This document shows positions 1 through 6,971 of a DNA stretch of 7,493 nucleotides, one piece after another; the first letter of the stretch is position 1, and each line of letters opens with the position of its first letter. The notes under the pieces are model-generated. The model saw only the letters and a list, made by a program, of their open reading frames with translations, was not told the origin of the DNA and made no database searches. The stretch is from Clostridiales bacterium. GTDB taxonomy: Bacteria; Bacillota_A; Clostridia; Lachnospirales; Bianqueaceae. The translations under genes were made by a program, and so were the position numbers. The stretch spans positions 1-7,493 of the forward strand of contig JAHZBS010000113.1 of NCBI GenBank assembly GCA_019423265.1. The letters are read 5' to 3'.

Positions 1-423
1 CAGGAAGAAAACGGAGGTCTGGCCGGTGCGGTCTCGAAGATGACGTTTGCCTTTGCCAGCGCCACGGTGCCAAAGATCAACGTGATTTTGCGAAAGGCCT
101 ATGGCAGCGCCTATGTCGCCATGAATTCCAAGCATATCGGCGCGGACGTGGTGTACGCCTGGCCCACAGCTGATATTTCCATTATGAATTCCGTATCGGC
201 GGCGCGTATCATGTTTGCCAAGGATGTGGAGGCGGGCGCTGATCTGTCGGAGAAAGCGGCGGACTTTGAGGTGCTGTCCTCCCCCTATGCGGCAGCCAGC
301 CGCGGGTATATCGATGATATCATCGAGCCTGCGCTGACGCGCAAACACCTTCTTGTTGCCCTGGGAATGCTGATCAGCAAGCGCCAGGAAGGCCCTGCCA
401 AAAAACATGGCACCATACTGTAG
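1..423 (+). CDS. Acyl-CoA carboxyltransferase subunit, C-terminal fragment (MmdA/12S type; 5' end outside window)
   Basis: This is the last 140 residues of a crotonase-fold carboxyltransferase of the acyl-CoA carboxylase beta / methylmalonyl-CoA decarboxylase alpha / transcarboxylase 12S family, usually a little over 500 residues. Frame 1 is open from base 1, so the ATG at 40 is internal. Family marks are VPKINVILRKAYGSAY, the SKH and YAWPTADI segments, SPYAAASRGYIDDIIEP, and the C-terminal KKHGTIL just before the TAG stop. Such subunits move CO2 between biotin and the alpha carbon of an acyl-CoA such as methylmalonyl-CoA. Here it heads, or lies inside, an operon with OadG-, biotin carrier-, OadB- and OadA-like genes, 15 bases before the next start. 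That context favours a decarboxylase or transcarboxylase role. The exact acyl-CoA is uncertain: where many propionyl/methylmalonyl enzymes read like AVMGPEGA, this has SIMNSVSAARIMF, so glutaconyl-CoA or another acyl-CoA remains possible. Family call is firm, substrate inferred. Confidence 0.9.
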   Translation, partial: QEENGGLAGAVSKMTFAFASATVPKINVILRKAYGSAYVAMNSKHIGADVVYAWPTADISIMNSVSAARIMFAKDVEAGADLSEKAADFEVLSSPYAAASRGYIDDIIEPALTRKHLLVALGMLISKRQEGPAKKHGTIL

Positions 424-424
424 T

Positions 425-431
425 GAGGTGA
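425..431 (+). promoter_or_regulatory. Ribosome binding site for the OadG-like gene
   Basis: GAGGTGA matches the stretch complementary to the 3' end of 16S rRNA (the GGAGGTGA type). It lies 7 bases before the ATG at 439. Two ATG codons stand in tandem at 439 and 442; this spacing suits either, so the true first residue may be one codon later. Confidence 0.6.
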
Positions 432-438
432 CGATCCT

Positions 439-831
439 ATGATGAATACTGTAGTATTGGAAGCGTCCGAACGGTTGGCGGACAGGCTGGTCACGGAGGA
501 CGGTTGGTTGGGAGCTCTGGGACAAGGGCTGGGCGTCACCGTCGCGGGGCTGGTCATCGTTTTCGCGGCTCTCCTGATCATTGCCGCCTTGATCAGCGTC
601 TTTGCCCGGGTGGCGGAGGGAAAGCAAAAGCCTCTGCCGGAGGTTGTGCCTGCGGCGGAGCCGGAGCCGGCTGCACCTGTAGCCGAAGTGGAAGAGGCGG
701 TGGACGAGGAAGAGCTCGTCGCGGTGCTGACAGCGGCGGTTGCCGCTTGCATGGACCGGCCGGCTGACGGACTGGTGGTCCGCTCATACCGGCGGGTTGG
801 AGGAAATGGCCGTTCCTGGACAGGGCGGTAA
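439..831 (+). CDS. OadG-family sodium pump decarboxylase gamma/delta subunit
   Basis: A 130-residue small membrane subunit of the OadG/MmdD type, which anchors and assembles the soluble carboxyltransferase with the OadB pump. Residues 1-28 are a short N-terminal region. Residues about 31-57 form one hydrophobic transmembrane segment (VTVAGLVIVFAALLIIAAL). Then comes a Pro/Ala/Glu-rich acidic linker (about 63-90), and a short C-terminal module with EEELVAVLTAAVAACM and the basic tail VVRSYRRVGGNGRSWTGR. A single span, acidic linker and basic W-containing tail of this kind is, as I recall, common in OadG proteins of Clostridia. The place between the carboxyltransferase and the biotin carrier is the usual decarboxylase order. 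Sequence conservation in this family is low, so the call rests on topology, tail and context together. In a methylmalonyl-CoA decarboxylase it would be called mmdD, in an oxaloacetate decarboxylase oadG; I leave the symbol open. Confidence 0.85.
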   Translation: MMNTVVLEASERLADRLVTEDGWLGALGQGLGVTVAGLVIVFAALLIIAALISVFARVAEGKQKPLPEVVPAAEPEPAAPVAEVEEAVDEEELVAVLTAAVAACMDRPADGLVVRSYRRVGGNGRSWTGR

Positions 832-871
832 TGGATAGAACGACATTATATTAAATCAGGAGGATTCGATT

Positions 872-1264
872 ATGAGAAAGTTCATGATTACCGTGAATGG
901 TACTGCATATGAAGTTGAAGTAGAGGAACTTGGCGCATCCGCTCCGGCTGCGTCCACAGCCGCACCTGTCGTCCCCAAGGCCGCGCCCGCTGCGCCGAAA
1001 GCTGCGCCCGCGCCCACCGCAAAACCTGCCGCGCCAGCTGGAGCCGCCGGAGCCAATAAGGTCAGCGCACCCATGCCCGGTAAGATTTTGGATGTGAAGG
1101 TTGCCGCCGGCGACGATGTGAAGAAAGGCCAGGTCGTAGCTATTTTGGAGGCGATGAAGATGGAGAACGAGATCGTGGCGCCGGTGGATGGCAAGGTTGC
1201 CACTGTGAATGTGAATAAAGGAGCTTCTGTGGAAACGGGAGATTTATTGATTACCATCGGCTAA
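872..1264 (+). CDS. Biotin carboxyl carrier protein of the decarboxylase complex
   Basis: A 130-residue biotinyl carrier, the size of MmdC or transcarboxylase 1.3S. Residues 1-20 ([20 protein letters not shown]) match the N-terminal stretch usual in these carriers, which binds the carboxyltransferase. Residues 21-63 are a flexible Ala/Pro/Lys linker. Residues 64-130 form a biotinyl domain: SAPMPGKI, then EAMKMENEI with Lys96 as the biotinylated residue, then the symmetric half ending in GDLLITIG. The swinging biotin carries CO2 between carboxyltransferase and the OadB membrane site. Start choice is clear: AGGAGG at 858-863 lies 8 bases before the ATG. It is the only biotin carrier in the window, yet two different carboxyltransferases flank it (the one ending at 423 and the one starting at 2518), so it probably serves both. 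Whether it is formally MmdC, a PycB/OadA partner or a transcarboxylase carrier cannot be decided from sequence alone. Confidence 0.95.
   Translation: MRKFMITVNGTAYEVEVEELGASAPAASTAAPVVPKAAPAAPKAAPAPTAKPAAPAGAAGANKVSAPMPGKILDVKVAAGDDVKKGQVVAILEAMKMENEIVAPVDGKVATVNVNKGASVETGDLLITIG
974..1015 (+). repeat. Two tandem 21-base units in the carrier linker
   Basis: Two adjacent imperfect 21-base units (974-994 and 995-1015) encode PKAAPAA and PKAAPAP, residues 35-48 of the biotin carrier. They belong to the flexible Ala/Pro linker that lets the biotin domain swing. Linkers of this sort vary in length between strains by gain or loss of such units; that is a general expectation and cannot be seen here. 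Confidence 0.6.
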
Positions 1265-1283
1265 TTTTTAAGGAGGAAAGACA

Positions 1284-2489
1284 ATGAACCTCATTGCAAT
1301 GAATTTCTTTTCGGATTTGGGCGACATGCTTGTGAAGTTTGGGCTTGAATCCGGGTTTGCTCAGTTTTTTAACGGCGTTGGCTGGAAAAATCTGATTATG
1401 ATCGGGGTCGCATTGGTATGTCTGTATTTAGCCATTGGCAAACAATATGAACCCTTATTGCTCGTGCCCATATCCATCGGTATGCTCCTGTCGAATTTGC
1501 CGCTGTCCGGAATGATGAATGAGCTTATAAAGGATGGCGACACCGTCGTCCAGGAGGAAGGGCTTCTCCACGTTTTTTATAGCCTGAAGGGGATTTTTCC
1601 ATCCCTGATCTTCATGGGCGTCGGCGCTATGACGGACTTTGGCCCGCTGATCGCCAACCCGAAGAGCATTCTCCTGGGCGCAGCGGCGCAGATGGGCATC
1701 TTCTTCGCTTTTCTGGGGGCTATTGTGCTGGGACTCGCCTTCCCGAGTATGAATATGACCTACGGGTTGGCGGCCTCTATCGGAATCATCGGCGGCGCTG
1801 ACGGCCCGACGGCGATTCTGACTACTACCAAGCTGGCGACGGACTATCTGGCTCCCATCGCGGTGGCCGCGTACTCCTATATGGCGCTGGTGCCGGTTAT
1901 TCAGCCGCCGATTATGAAGGCGCTGACGACAAAGGAAGAGCGCTGCATCAAGATGGAACAGCTGCGGCCGGTTTCACAGAGGGAGAAGATCCTGTTCCCC
2001 ATCGTTGTGGCGATTCTGGTCATTCTCATCCTGCCGGATACGGCGCCTTTGATCGGTATGCTCATGTTCGGCAATCTGTTGAAGGAATGCCTGGTGACGA
2101 AACAGCTGGCGGAGACAGCGTCCAACGCTCTCATGTATATTGTGACCATCATGCTGGGGACTGCTGTGGGCGCTTCGGCCCAGGCGGAGACATTTTTGAC
2201 TTTCCAGACGCTGGGTATCCTGTTGCTGGGCGTAGTCGCGTTCATGGTGAGTACGGCCGGAGGCGTTTTGTTCGGAAAGATCATGTGCAAGGCGACCCAC
2301 GGCAAGGTGAATCCTCTCATTGGGGCGGCCGGCGTGTCGGCGGTGCCCATGGCGGCCCGCGTCGCGCAGAAAGTCGGCAGCCAGGAGGACCCCACCAATT
2401 TCCTGCTCATGCACGCCATGGGGCCCAATGTGGCGGGCGTTATCGGCTCCGCCATCGCCGCCGGCGTATTCCTGAAGTTCTTTGGTTAA
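1284..2489 (+). CDS. Sodium-translocating decarboxylase beta subunit (OadB/MmdB family)
   Basis: A 401-residue polytopic membrane protein, within the usual family range of roughly 370-430. It decarboxylates carboxybiotin at the membrane and couples this to Na+ export. Hydrophobic segments run from about residue 36 to the C-terminus. The hallmark GGADGPT is at 170-176, and the second conserved region runs from about Asn343 to Arg359 ([17 protein letters not shown]). Residues I recall as functionally important in Klebsiella OadB (Asp203, Tyr229, Asn373, Gly377, Ser382, Arg389) fall here on Asp173, Tyr199, Asn343, Gly347, Ser352 and Arg359, all at a constant offset of 30, so the pump core looks intact. 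AAGGAGG at 1270-1276 sets the ATG at 1284; a second ATG at 1299 is less well placed. The paralogues OadB, MmdB and GcdB are hard to tell apart by sequence, so the symbol is left blank. Confidence 0.95.
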   Translation: MNLIAMNFFSDLGDMLVKFGLESGFAQFFNGVGWKNLIMIGVALVCLYLAIGKQYEPLLLVPISIGMLLSNLPLSGMMNELIKDGDTVVQEEGLLHVFYSLKGIFPSLIFMGVGAMTDFGPLIANPKSILLGAAAQMGIFFAFLGAIVLGLAFPSMNMTYGLAASIGIIGGADGPTAILTTTKLATDYLAPIAVAAYSYMALVPVIQPPIMKALTTKEERCIKMEQLRPVSQREKILFPIVVAILVILILPDTAPLIGMLMFGNLLKECLVTKQLAETASNALMYIVTIMLGTAVGASAQAETFLTFQTLGILLLGVVAFMVSTAGGVLFGKIMCKATHGKVNPLIGAAGVSAVPMAARVAQKVGSQEDPTNFLLMHAMGPNVAGVIGSAIAAGVFLKFFG

Positions 2490-2517
2490 GGCGAATAAAT
2501 AAGGAGGATAATCGCAT

Positions 2518-3930
2518 ATGGCTGAAAATACAAATAAACCTGTGAAGATTGTGGACACTGCCCTTCGCGACGCGCCCCAGTCGCTGATCGCGACCCGCAT
2601 GTCGACAGAAGAGATGTTGCCCATCGTCGAGAAGATGGATAGGGTGGGGTACTACGCCGTCGAGTGTTGGGGCGGCGCGACCTTTGACGCCTGCCTTCGT
2701 TTCATGAAGGAAGACCCGTGGGAACGGCTTCGCAAATTCCGCGATGGATTTAAAAATACGAAGTTGCAGATGCTCCTGCGCGGACAGAACATTCTCGGAT
2801 ATCGCCATTATGCCGACGATGTGGTGGAATACTTCGTGCAGAAAGCGATTGCCAACGGCATGGACATTATCCGCATCTTTGACGCGCTCAACGATCTCCG
2901 AAACGTGAAGACGGCCGTGGAGGCGACGAAGAGAGAGGGAGGCCATGCGCAGCTGGCCCTGTGCTACACGCTGAGCGACGTACACACGCTGGAATACTGG
3001 ATCGATCTTGCAAAGCGCATTGAGGACATGGGGGCTGACTCCATCTGTATCAAGGATATGGCGGGCCTGTTAGTGCCCTATAAGGCGGCGGAGCTGGTCA
3101 AGGCGCTGAAAGACAGCGTGAGCCTGCCCATTGACCTGCACACCCATTACACTTCCGGCGTCGCGTCCATGACGCAGCTAAAGGCGGTCGAAGCGGGCTG
3201 CGATATCATCGATACGGCGATCTCGCCCTTTGCGCTGGGAACCAGCCAGCCGGCGACGGAAGTCATGGTGGAGACCTTTAAAGGAACCCCATATGACACA
3301 GGGTTGGACAACAACCTGCTGGCCGAGATTGCGGATTACTTCCGCCCCATCCGTCAGCACGCGCTGGATACCGGCCTGCTGAACCCGAAAGTTTTGGGTG
3401 TGGATATTCAGGCGCTTCTGTATCAGGTTCCAGGTGGAATGCTCTCCAATCTGCTATCCCAGTTGAAGACGCGGGGGGCAGAAGATAAATATGAGGAAGT
3501 CCTTAAAGAAATCCCGCGGGTTCGCGCAGATTTTGGCTATCCGCCTCTTGTCACGCCGTCCAGCCAGATTGTGGGCACCCAGGCCGTATTCAACGTCGTT
3601 ATGGGCGAGCGCTATAAGAACGTGACGAAGGAATCCAAGGCCATCGTCCGCGGCGAGTATGGACAGACGCCGGCGCCCATATCGGAAGAGGTTCGGAAGA
3701 TGATTATCGGGGATGAAGAGCCGATCACCTGCCGCCCGGCGGATCTGCTGAAACCGGAGTTGGCGGACATCGAGGCCCAGATGAAGCAGTGGAAGGAGCA
3801 GGACGAGGATGTGCTCTCCTATGCGCTGTTCCCACAGGTGGCAGAGGAATTCTTTAAGTACCGGGAAGCGCAGAAGACGAAGATCGACCCGACCCTCGTC
3901 GATGCGGAACACAAGGTGTACCCGGTGTAG
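2518..3930 (+). CDS. Pyruvate/oxaloacetate carboxyltransferase subunit (OadA / transcarboxylase 5S type, no biotin domain)
   Basis: A 470-residue TIM-barrel carboxyltransferase that moves CO2 between biotin and pyruvate/oxaloacetate. Landmarks: the metal/substrate loop TALRDAPQSL at 14-23 (Asp18, Arg17, Gln21), LLRGQN at 86-91 with Arg88, the SICIKDMAGLL strand with the presumed carbamylated Lys179, and the metal pair DLHTHYTSG with His208 and His210. GTSQPATE (241-248) and QVPGGMLSNL (303-312) are also typical, followed by the PYC_OADA domain to about 450. The expected metal ligands (Asp, Lys, His, His) are all present. There is no C-terminal biotin domain; the protein ends in DAEHKVYPV, as in 5S subunits that use a separate carrier, here the gene at 872. 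Unusual: the loop reads RDAPQS where most relatives have RDAHQS. AAGGAGG at 2501-2507 supports the ATG. It is the last gene before a terminator. It could be called OadA, PycB or 5S; family firm, exact reaction inferred. Confidence 0.93.
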   Translation: MAENTNKPVKIVDTALRDAPQSLIATRMSTEEMLPIVEKMDRVGYYAVECWGGATFDACLRFMKEDPWERLRKFRDGFKNTKLQMLLRGQNILGYRHYADDVVEYFVQKAIANGMDIIRIFDALNDLRNVKTAVEATKREGGHAQLALCYTLSDVHTLEYWIDLAKRIEDMGADSICIKDMAGLLVPYKAAELVKALKDSVSLPIDLHTHYTSGVASMTQLKAVEAGCDIIDTAISPFALGTSQPATEVMVETFKGTPYDTGLDNNLLAEIADYFRPIRQHALDTGLLNPKVLGVDIQALLYQVPGGMLSNLLSQLKTRGAEDKYEEVLKEIPRVRADFGYPPLVTPSSQIVGTQAVFNVVMGERYKNVTKESKAIVRGEYGQTPAPISEEVRKMIIGDEEPITCRPADLLKPELADIEAQMKQWKEQDEDVLSYALFPQVAEEFFKYREAQKTKIDPTLVDAEHKVYPV

Positions 3931-3943
3931 CAAGCGGAGGTTG

Positions 3944-3977
3944 AAGCTGCTGTCTCTCAGGAGACGGCAGCTTTTTT
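3944..3977 (+). terminator. Intrinsic terminator after the decarboxylase operon
   Basis: A 13-base-pair stem (AAGCTGCTGTCTC at 3944-3956 with GAGACGGCAGCTT at 3961-3973, one G-T pair) closes a TCAG loop. The T tract covers 3972-3977. It begins 14 bases after the stop codon at 3930. The opposite strand has no T run on the other side, so it should act only in the + direction and separates the two transcription units. Confidence 0.92.
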
Positions 3978-4015
3978 GCCCATGAGCCTTCGGGGAAAAA
4001 TCTTTGGCAGAGGAC

Positions 4016-4043
4016 TTGCAAATCTCAAAATCTGCGCTATAAT
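4016..4043 (+). promoter_or_regulatory. Sigma-A-like promoter for the regulator-flavoprotein-cmk-ispH unit
   Basis: A perfect TATAAT -10 box at 4038-4043 is preceded after 16 bases by TTGCAA at 4016-4021 (4 of 6 matches to TTGACA). A transcript starting near 4050 would have a leader of about 70 bases. It lies directly after the terminator of the preceding operon and ahead of the MurR/RpiR gene, where a promoter is needed. Confidence 0.75.
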
Positions 4044-4053
4044 GGTAGATGTG

Positions 4054-4094
4054 ATTTTTGCGTAGCAGAAAAATTCAATCGTTGGAAAATTGAA
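4054..4094 (+). promoter_or_regulatory. Two adjacent AT-rich inverted repeats, candidate operator
   Basis: ATTTTT at 4054-4059 pairs with AAAAAT at 4069-4074 across 9 bases, and TTCAAT at 4074-4079 pairs with ATTGAA at 4089-4094 across 9 bases. The two share base 4074. They sit at and just after the expected transcription start and before the regulator gene, a natural place for autoregulation by a MurR/RpiR protein. The arms are only six bases and AT-rich, so chance is possible. Confidence 0.25.
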
Positions 4095-4120
4095 GGAAAG
4101 AGGAACGAGAAGGTGGAGTC

Positions 4121-5020
4121 ATGGCGCAGGGCAATGATGTGTTAAAGAGAATCAATGAGCGGTATCCCCATTTGAGCAAAGGGCAGAAGCTGTTGGCCAA
4201 CTACATTACGGAGCACTATGAGAAGGCGGTGTACCTCACGGCATCCAAGCTTGGACAGGTTGTGGGGGTTTCCGAGTCCACGGTGGTCCGGTTTGCCAAT
4301 GAGCTGGGGTACGATGGCTATCCAAGTTTGCAGCGCGCGCTGGAAGAGCTAGTCAAAGTCCGGCTGACAGCGCTGCAGCGAATGGAAGTATCCAAGGGCA
4401 GGATGGATCAATCCCATATTCTCACGTCCGTCCTGCAGGCTGACATGGACAACATCAAGGCTACGCTGGAGATGGCGGATGAAGAAGAATTCAAAAAGGC
4501 GGTGGAGGTGATCCTGCACTCCCGCCGAATTTATATTCTCGGCGTTCGAAGCTGTGCGTCGCTGGCGGCCTTTCTCGGATTTTATATGAATCTCCTGTTC
4601 GACGATGTGCGATTGATTCATACCAACAGTGTCAGCGAGACCTTTGAGCAGATGTTGAAAATTGGCGCGGAGGACGTGGTGATTGGGATCAGTTTTCCGC
4701 GGTATTCCAAGCGGACCGTCCGCGCCATGGAATTTGCCAAGTCGAGAGGCGCAAAAGTCGTAGCCGTCACAGACAGCGACTTATCGCCCTTACTCCCTTT
4801 TTCCGACTATACCTTGAAAGCCAGGAGCGACATGGTGTCCTTTGTGGATTCCCTGGTGGCGCCTCTGAGCTTGTTGAATTCACTCATCGTCGCGCTGAGC
4901 ATGGGCCGCAGGGATGAGATCACCCATTCACTCACCAGTCTGGAGTCCATCTGGAAAGAGTATGACGTCTATGACAGCGAGGAAAAGGATGATCTTGTAT
5001 TTGGGAAGCCATTGCCATGA
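4121..5020 (+). CDS. MurR/RpiR-family transcriptional regulator with SIS domain
   Basis: A 299-residue cytoplasmic DNA-binding regulator of normal family length. Residues 1-77 form the N-terminal HTH_6 domain, with NERYPHLSKGQKLLANYI and the helix-turn-helix around 42-66 (ASKLGQVVGVSESTVVRFANELGY). Residues about 125-260 form a SIS (sugar isomerase) domain, with the phosphosugar-binding loops GVRSCASLA (141-149) and SFPRYSKRT (191-199), then AKVVAVTDS. Members sense phosphorylated sugars or amino sugars and control sugar or cell-wall catabolism; the ligand here is unknown. The start is supported by AAGGTGG (4110-4116) close before the ATG and by the usual N-terminal length. It is the first gene of its unit, and its stop overlaps the next start by four bases (ATGA), so the flavoprotein is translationally coupled to it. 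No sugar transport or catabolic gene is adjacent in the window, so its regulon may lie elsewhere or it may simply control this operon. Confidence 0.93.
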   Translation: MAQGNDVLKRINERYPHLSKGQKLLANYITEHYEKAVYLTASKLGQVVGVSESTVVRFANELGYDGYPSLQRALEELVKVRLTALQRMEVSKGRMDQSHILTSVLQADMDNIKATLEMADEEEFKKAVEVILHSRRIYILGVRSCASLAAFLGFYMNLLFDDVRLIHTNSVSETFEQMLKIGAEDVVIGISFPRYSKRTVRAMEFAKSRGAKVVAVTDSDLSPLLPFSDYTLKARSDMVSFVDSLVAPLSLLNSLIVALSMGRRDEITHSLTSLESIWKEYDVYDSEEKDDLVFGKPLP

Positions 5021-6285
5021 GGACTTGGGATGTGATTGTCATTGGCGCCGGGGCAGCCGGTTTGATGGCGGCTGGGAAGGCCGCTGAGGAAGGAGCCAGC
5101 GCGCTGGTGTTGGAGAAGAATCCGCGCCCCGGCGTTAAGGTGGGCATCACCGGCAAGGGCCGGTGCAATGTCACGAATGTTGCAGACGTGAAGACCTTTA
5201 TGGAGAATGTGGTGTCCAACGGGCGCTTTCTGTACTCCAGCTTTCACAGCTTTTCCAACCTCGATGTGATGGAGTTCTTTGAGCGTATGGGGGTGCCGGT
5301 GAAAGAAGAGCGGGGAGGCCGCATCTTTCCTGTGAGTGACCGGGCCTCCGATATCGTGGCGGCGCTAGCCCGCTATGGGTCGGAATCCGGCGCTAGGCTT
5401 CATATGAGGGAAGAGGTCAAAGCCATTGAGCCGAAGGCGGGCGAATGGTCGGTCATCACGGGGCAAGGCGCATATCGGGGCAAAGCTGTGGTCATTGCCA
5501 CGGGAGGCAGGAGCTATCCGAGGACGGGATCCACAGGCGACGGGTACCGCTGGGCCGAAAAGCTGGGGCATACTGTGACTCCGCGGCGGCCAGGGTTGGT
5601 TCCTCTAGTCTGCCGGGAATCCTGGATCGGCAAGCTGCAAGGGTTATCCCTTCGAAACACGGCGGTTTGGGTCACGGAGAGGGAAGGCAAAGTGGTCTGC
5701 CGTGATTTCGGAGAGCTGCTCTTCACCCACTTTGGCATAAGCGGTCCGGTGGTGCTGAGCGCATCCAGCCATATGCAGCTTTGGCTGTCCAGAAACGGGT
5801 TGGATTTTGGCGAGGCGGGCTTTGTATTCCACATGGACTTAAAGCCAGGGCTTGATGAGGATGCATTGGATAGGCGATTGCTCCGCGATTTTGAAAAATT
5901 CTCTCTGCGCGATTTTCAGAATGCACTGGATGATCTGCTGCCGCAGACGCTCATCCCTGTCATACTGGAGCGGTCGGGGATTCCCCCAGGGACAAAGGTC
6001 AACTCTATCACGAGGGAGCAGCGGGCGGTACTGCGAAATCTTCTCAAGGATTTTACGGTGACAGTTCACCAGAGCCGTGGAATGGAGGAAGCCATCGTCA
6101 CCATGGGGGGCGTGGATGTGCGGGAGATCAATCCTAAGACGATGGAGTCCAAACTGTGTCCGGGGCTATTTTTTGCAGGAGAGGTATTGGATGTGGATGC
6201 CCTAACCGGCGGCTTTAATTTGCAGATAGCCTTCTCCACCGGCGTATCGGCAGGCATGTACGCGGCGGATAGGCGATTTCAATAG
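5017..6285 (+). CDS. YhiN/HI0933-family FAD-dependent oxidoreductase (BaiN-like family)
   Basis: A 422-residue flavoprotein of typical family size, probably cytoplasmic. The N-terminal Rossmann fold has GAGAAG (10-15) for the FAD pyrophosphate, with Glu33 (LVLEKN) placed to bind the ribose. The family signature ITGKGRCNVTN is at 44-54, then ATGGRSYPRTGSTGDGY (161-177), LLFTHFGISGPVVLSAS (234-250), and the C-terminal FAD closure LFFAGEVLDVDALTGGFN (384-401) ending in AFSTGVSAG. The family is widespread and its housekeeping reaction is not established. One clostridial member, BaiN, is described as a bile-acid delta4,6 reductase, but family membership alone does not give that activity. The start overlaps the regulator stop by four bases, with only a weak GGGAAG ahead of it (5003-5008), so translation is likely coupled. 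The gene ends 17 bases before cmk. I see no truncation. Confidence 0.92.
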   Translation: MRTWDVIVIGAGAAGLMAAGKAAEEGASALVLEKNPRPGVKVGITGKGRCNVTNVADVKTFMENVVSNGRFLYSSFHSFSNLDVMEFFERMGVPVKEERGGRIFPVSDRASDIVAALARYGSESGARLHMREEVKAIEPKAGEWSVITGQGAYRGKAVVIATGGRSYPRTGSTGDGYRWAEKLGHTVTPRRPGLVPLVCRESWIGKLQGLSLRNTAVWVTEREGKVVCRDFGELLFTHFGISGPVVLSASSHMQLWLSRNGLDFGEAGFVFHMDLKPGLDEDALDRRLLRDFEKFSLRDFQNALDDLLPQTLIPVILERSGIPPGTKVNSITREQRAVLRNLLKDFTVTVHQSRGMEEAIVTMGGVDVREINPKTMESKLCPGLFFAGEVLDVDALTGGFNLQIAFSTGVSAGMYAADRRFQ

Positions 6286-6302
6286 GAATTGAGGAGGATC
6301 GA

Positions 6303-6971
6303 ATGCGGACGATTGCGTTAGATGGGCCTTCCGGCGCAGGGAAGAGCACGGTGGCTAAATTAGTAGCAAAACAGTTGGGAATTCATTATGTGGATACCGG
6401 CGCCATGTACAGGACGCTGGGGTGGTATTTGCTGCGGGAGGGGGTCTGCCTTTCCGACGAGGCGGCGGTGGAAGACGCCTTGTCCTCTGTCAGCGCAACC
6501 ATCCGGTTTTCCGGCGGAGTACAGAGAATGTACATTGCAGGGCAGGATGTGACGGACCAGCTCCGCTCCCAGGATGTGGGGGAAGCTGCCAGCAAAATAG
6601 CGGTCTATCCGTGTGTCAGAGAAAAGCTATTAGGGTTGCAGCGGGAACTTGCCGGGAGATACGATGTCATAATGGATGGGCGGGACATCGGAACCGCGGT
6701 CTTGCCCGGCGCAGGCGTGAAGATCTATTTGACGGCGTCGGTGGAAGAGCGGGCCAGAAGGCGGTATCAAGAGCTGTGCCAGAAAGGGGAGACCGGCTTT
6801 TCCCAGGAGTCCATCCAGGAGGAGATTGCCGCCCGGGATTATCGAGATTCCCACCGCGCCATCGCGCCGCTTCGACAGGCGGAGGATGCCGTTCTTGTGG
6901 ATTCGACACAGATGACGGTCCAAGAGGTTGTTGACCGTATCTGCGCGTTAGCCGGGGGAAGGGCGTCATGA
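6303..6971 (+). CDS. cmk: Cytidylate kinase
   Basis: A 222-residue cytoplasmic kinase that phosphorylates CMP and dCMP with ATP, feeding CTP and dCTP pools. Normal bacterial length is about 220-230. Visible motifs: P-loop GPSGAGKST (8-16), DTGAMYR in the CMP-binding region (31-37), MDGRDIGTAV (124-133), the lid-like ARRRYQE (151-157), and RDYRDSHR (178-185) with Arg and Asp residues that contact the substrate. GAGGAGG at 6291-6297 lies 5 bases before the ATG. It sits between the flavoprotein and ispH, and overlaps the latter by four bases. cmk followed by ispH is, as I recall, a common arrangement in Clostridia, often with plsC between them; here plsC is absent from that position. No odd residues seen. 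Confidence 0.97.
   Translation: MRTIALDGPSGAGKSTVAKLVAKQLGIHYVDTGAMYRTLGWYLLREGVCLSDEAAVEDALSSVSATIRFSGGVQRMYIAGQDVTDQLRSQDVGEAASKIAVYPCVREKLLGLQRELAGRYDVIMDGRDIGTAVLPGAGVKIYLTASVEERARRRYQELCQKGETGFSQESIQEEIAARDYRDSHRAIAPLRQAEDAVLVDSTQMTVQEVVDRICALAGGRAS

Noticed and set aside
856..1257. Long minus-strand open frame, Ala/Thr/Ser-rich, opposite the biotin carrier gene
   Set aside because: It is a shadow of the G+C-rich Ala/Pro linker and biotin domain on the + strand; it has no ribosome binding site and no recognisable domain.
2087..2545. Plus-strand open frame of 152 codons overlapping the end of the OadB-like gene and the next start
   Set aside because: It is in another frame inside a strongly conserved OadB sequence, and its product is Gly/Arg/His-rich without motifs.
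1974..2624. Minus-strand open frame of 216 codons across the OadB/OadA junction
   Set aside because: It is antisense to two well-supported genes, rich in Arg/His as expected for a reverse shadow, and matches no family I know.
2518..3930. Possible truncation of OadA because no biotin domain follows
   Set aside because: The protein ends naturally with a stop and terminator, and the biotin domain is supplied by the separate carrier at 872-1264, as in 5S/1.3S systems.
3978..4120. Possible riboswitch or small RNA in the intergenic space before the regulator
   Set aside because: Apart from the promoter and two short inverted repeats I see no conserved aptamer core or second terminator; the leader of about 70 bases is short for known riboswitches.
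5017..6285. Assignment of the flavoprotein as a true bile-acid enzyme BaiN
   Set aside because: No other bai gene is nearby and the family is widespread in bacteria without bile-acid conversion; only the family relation can be supported.
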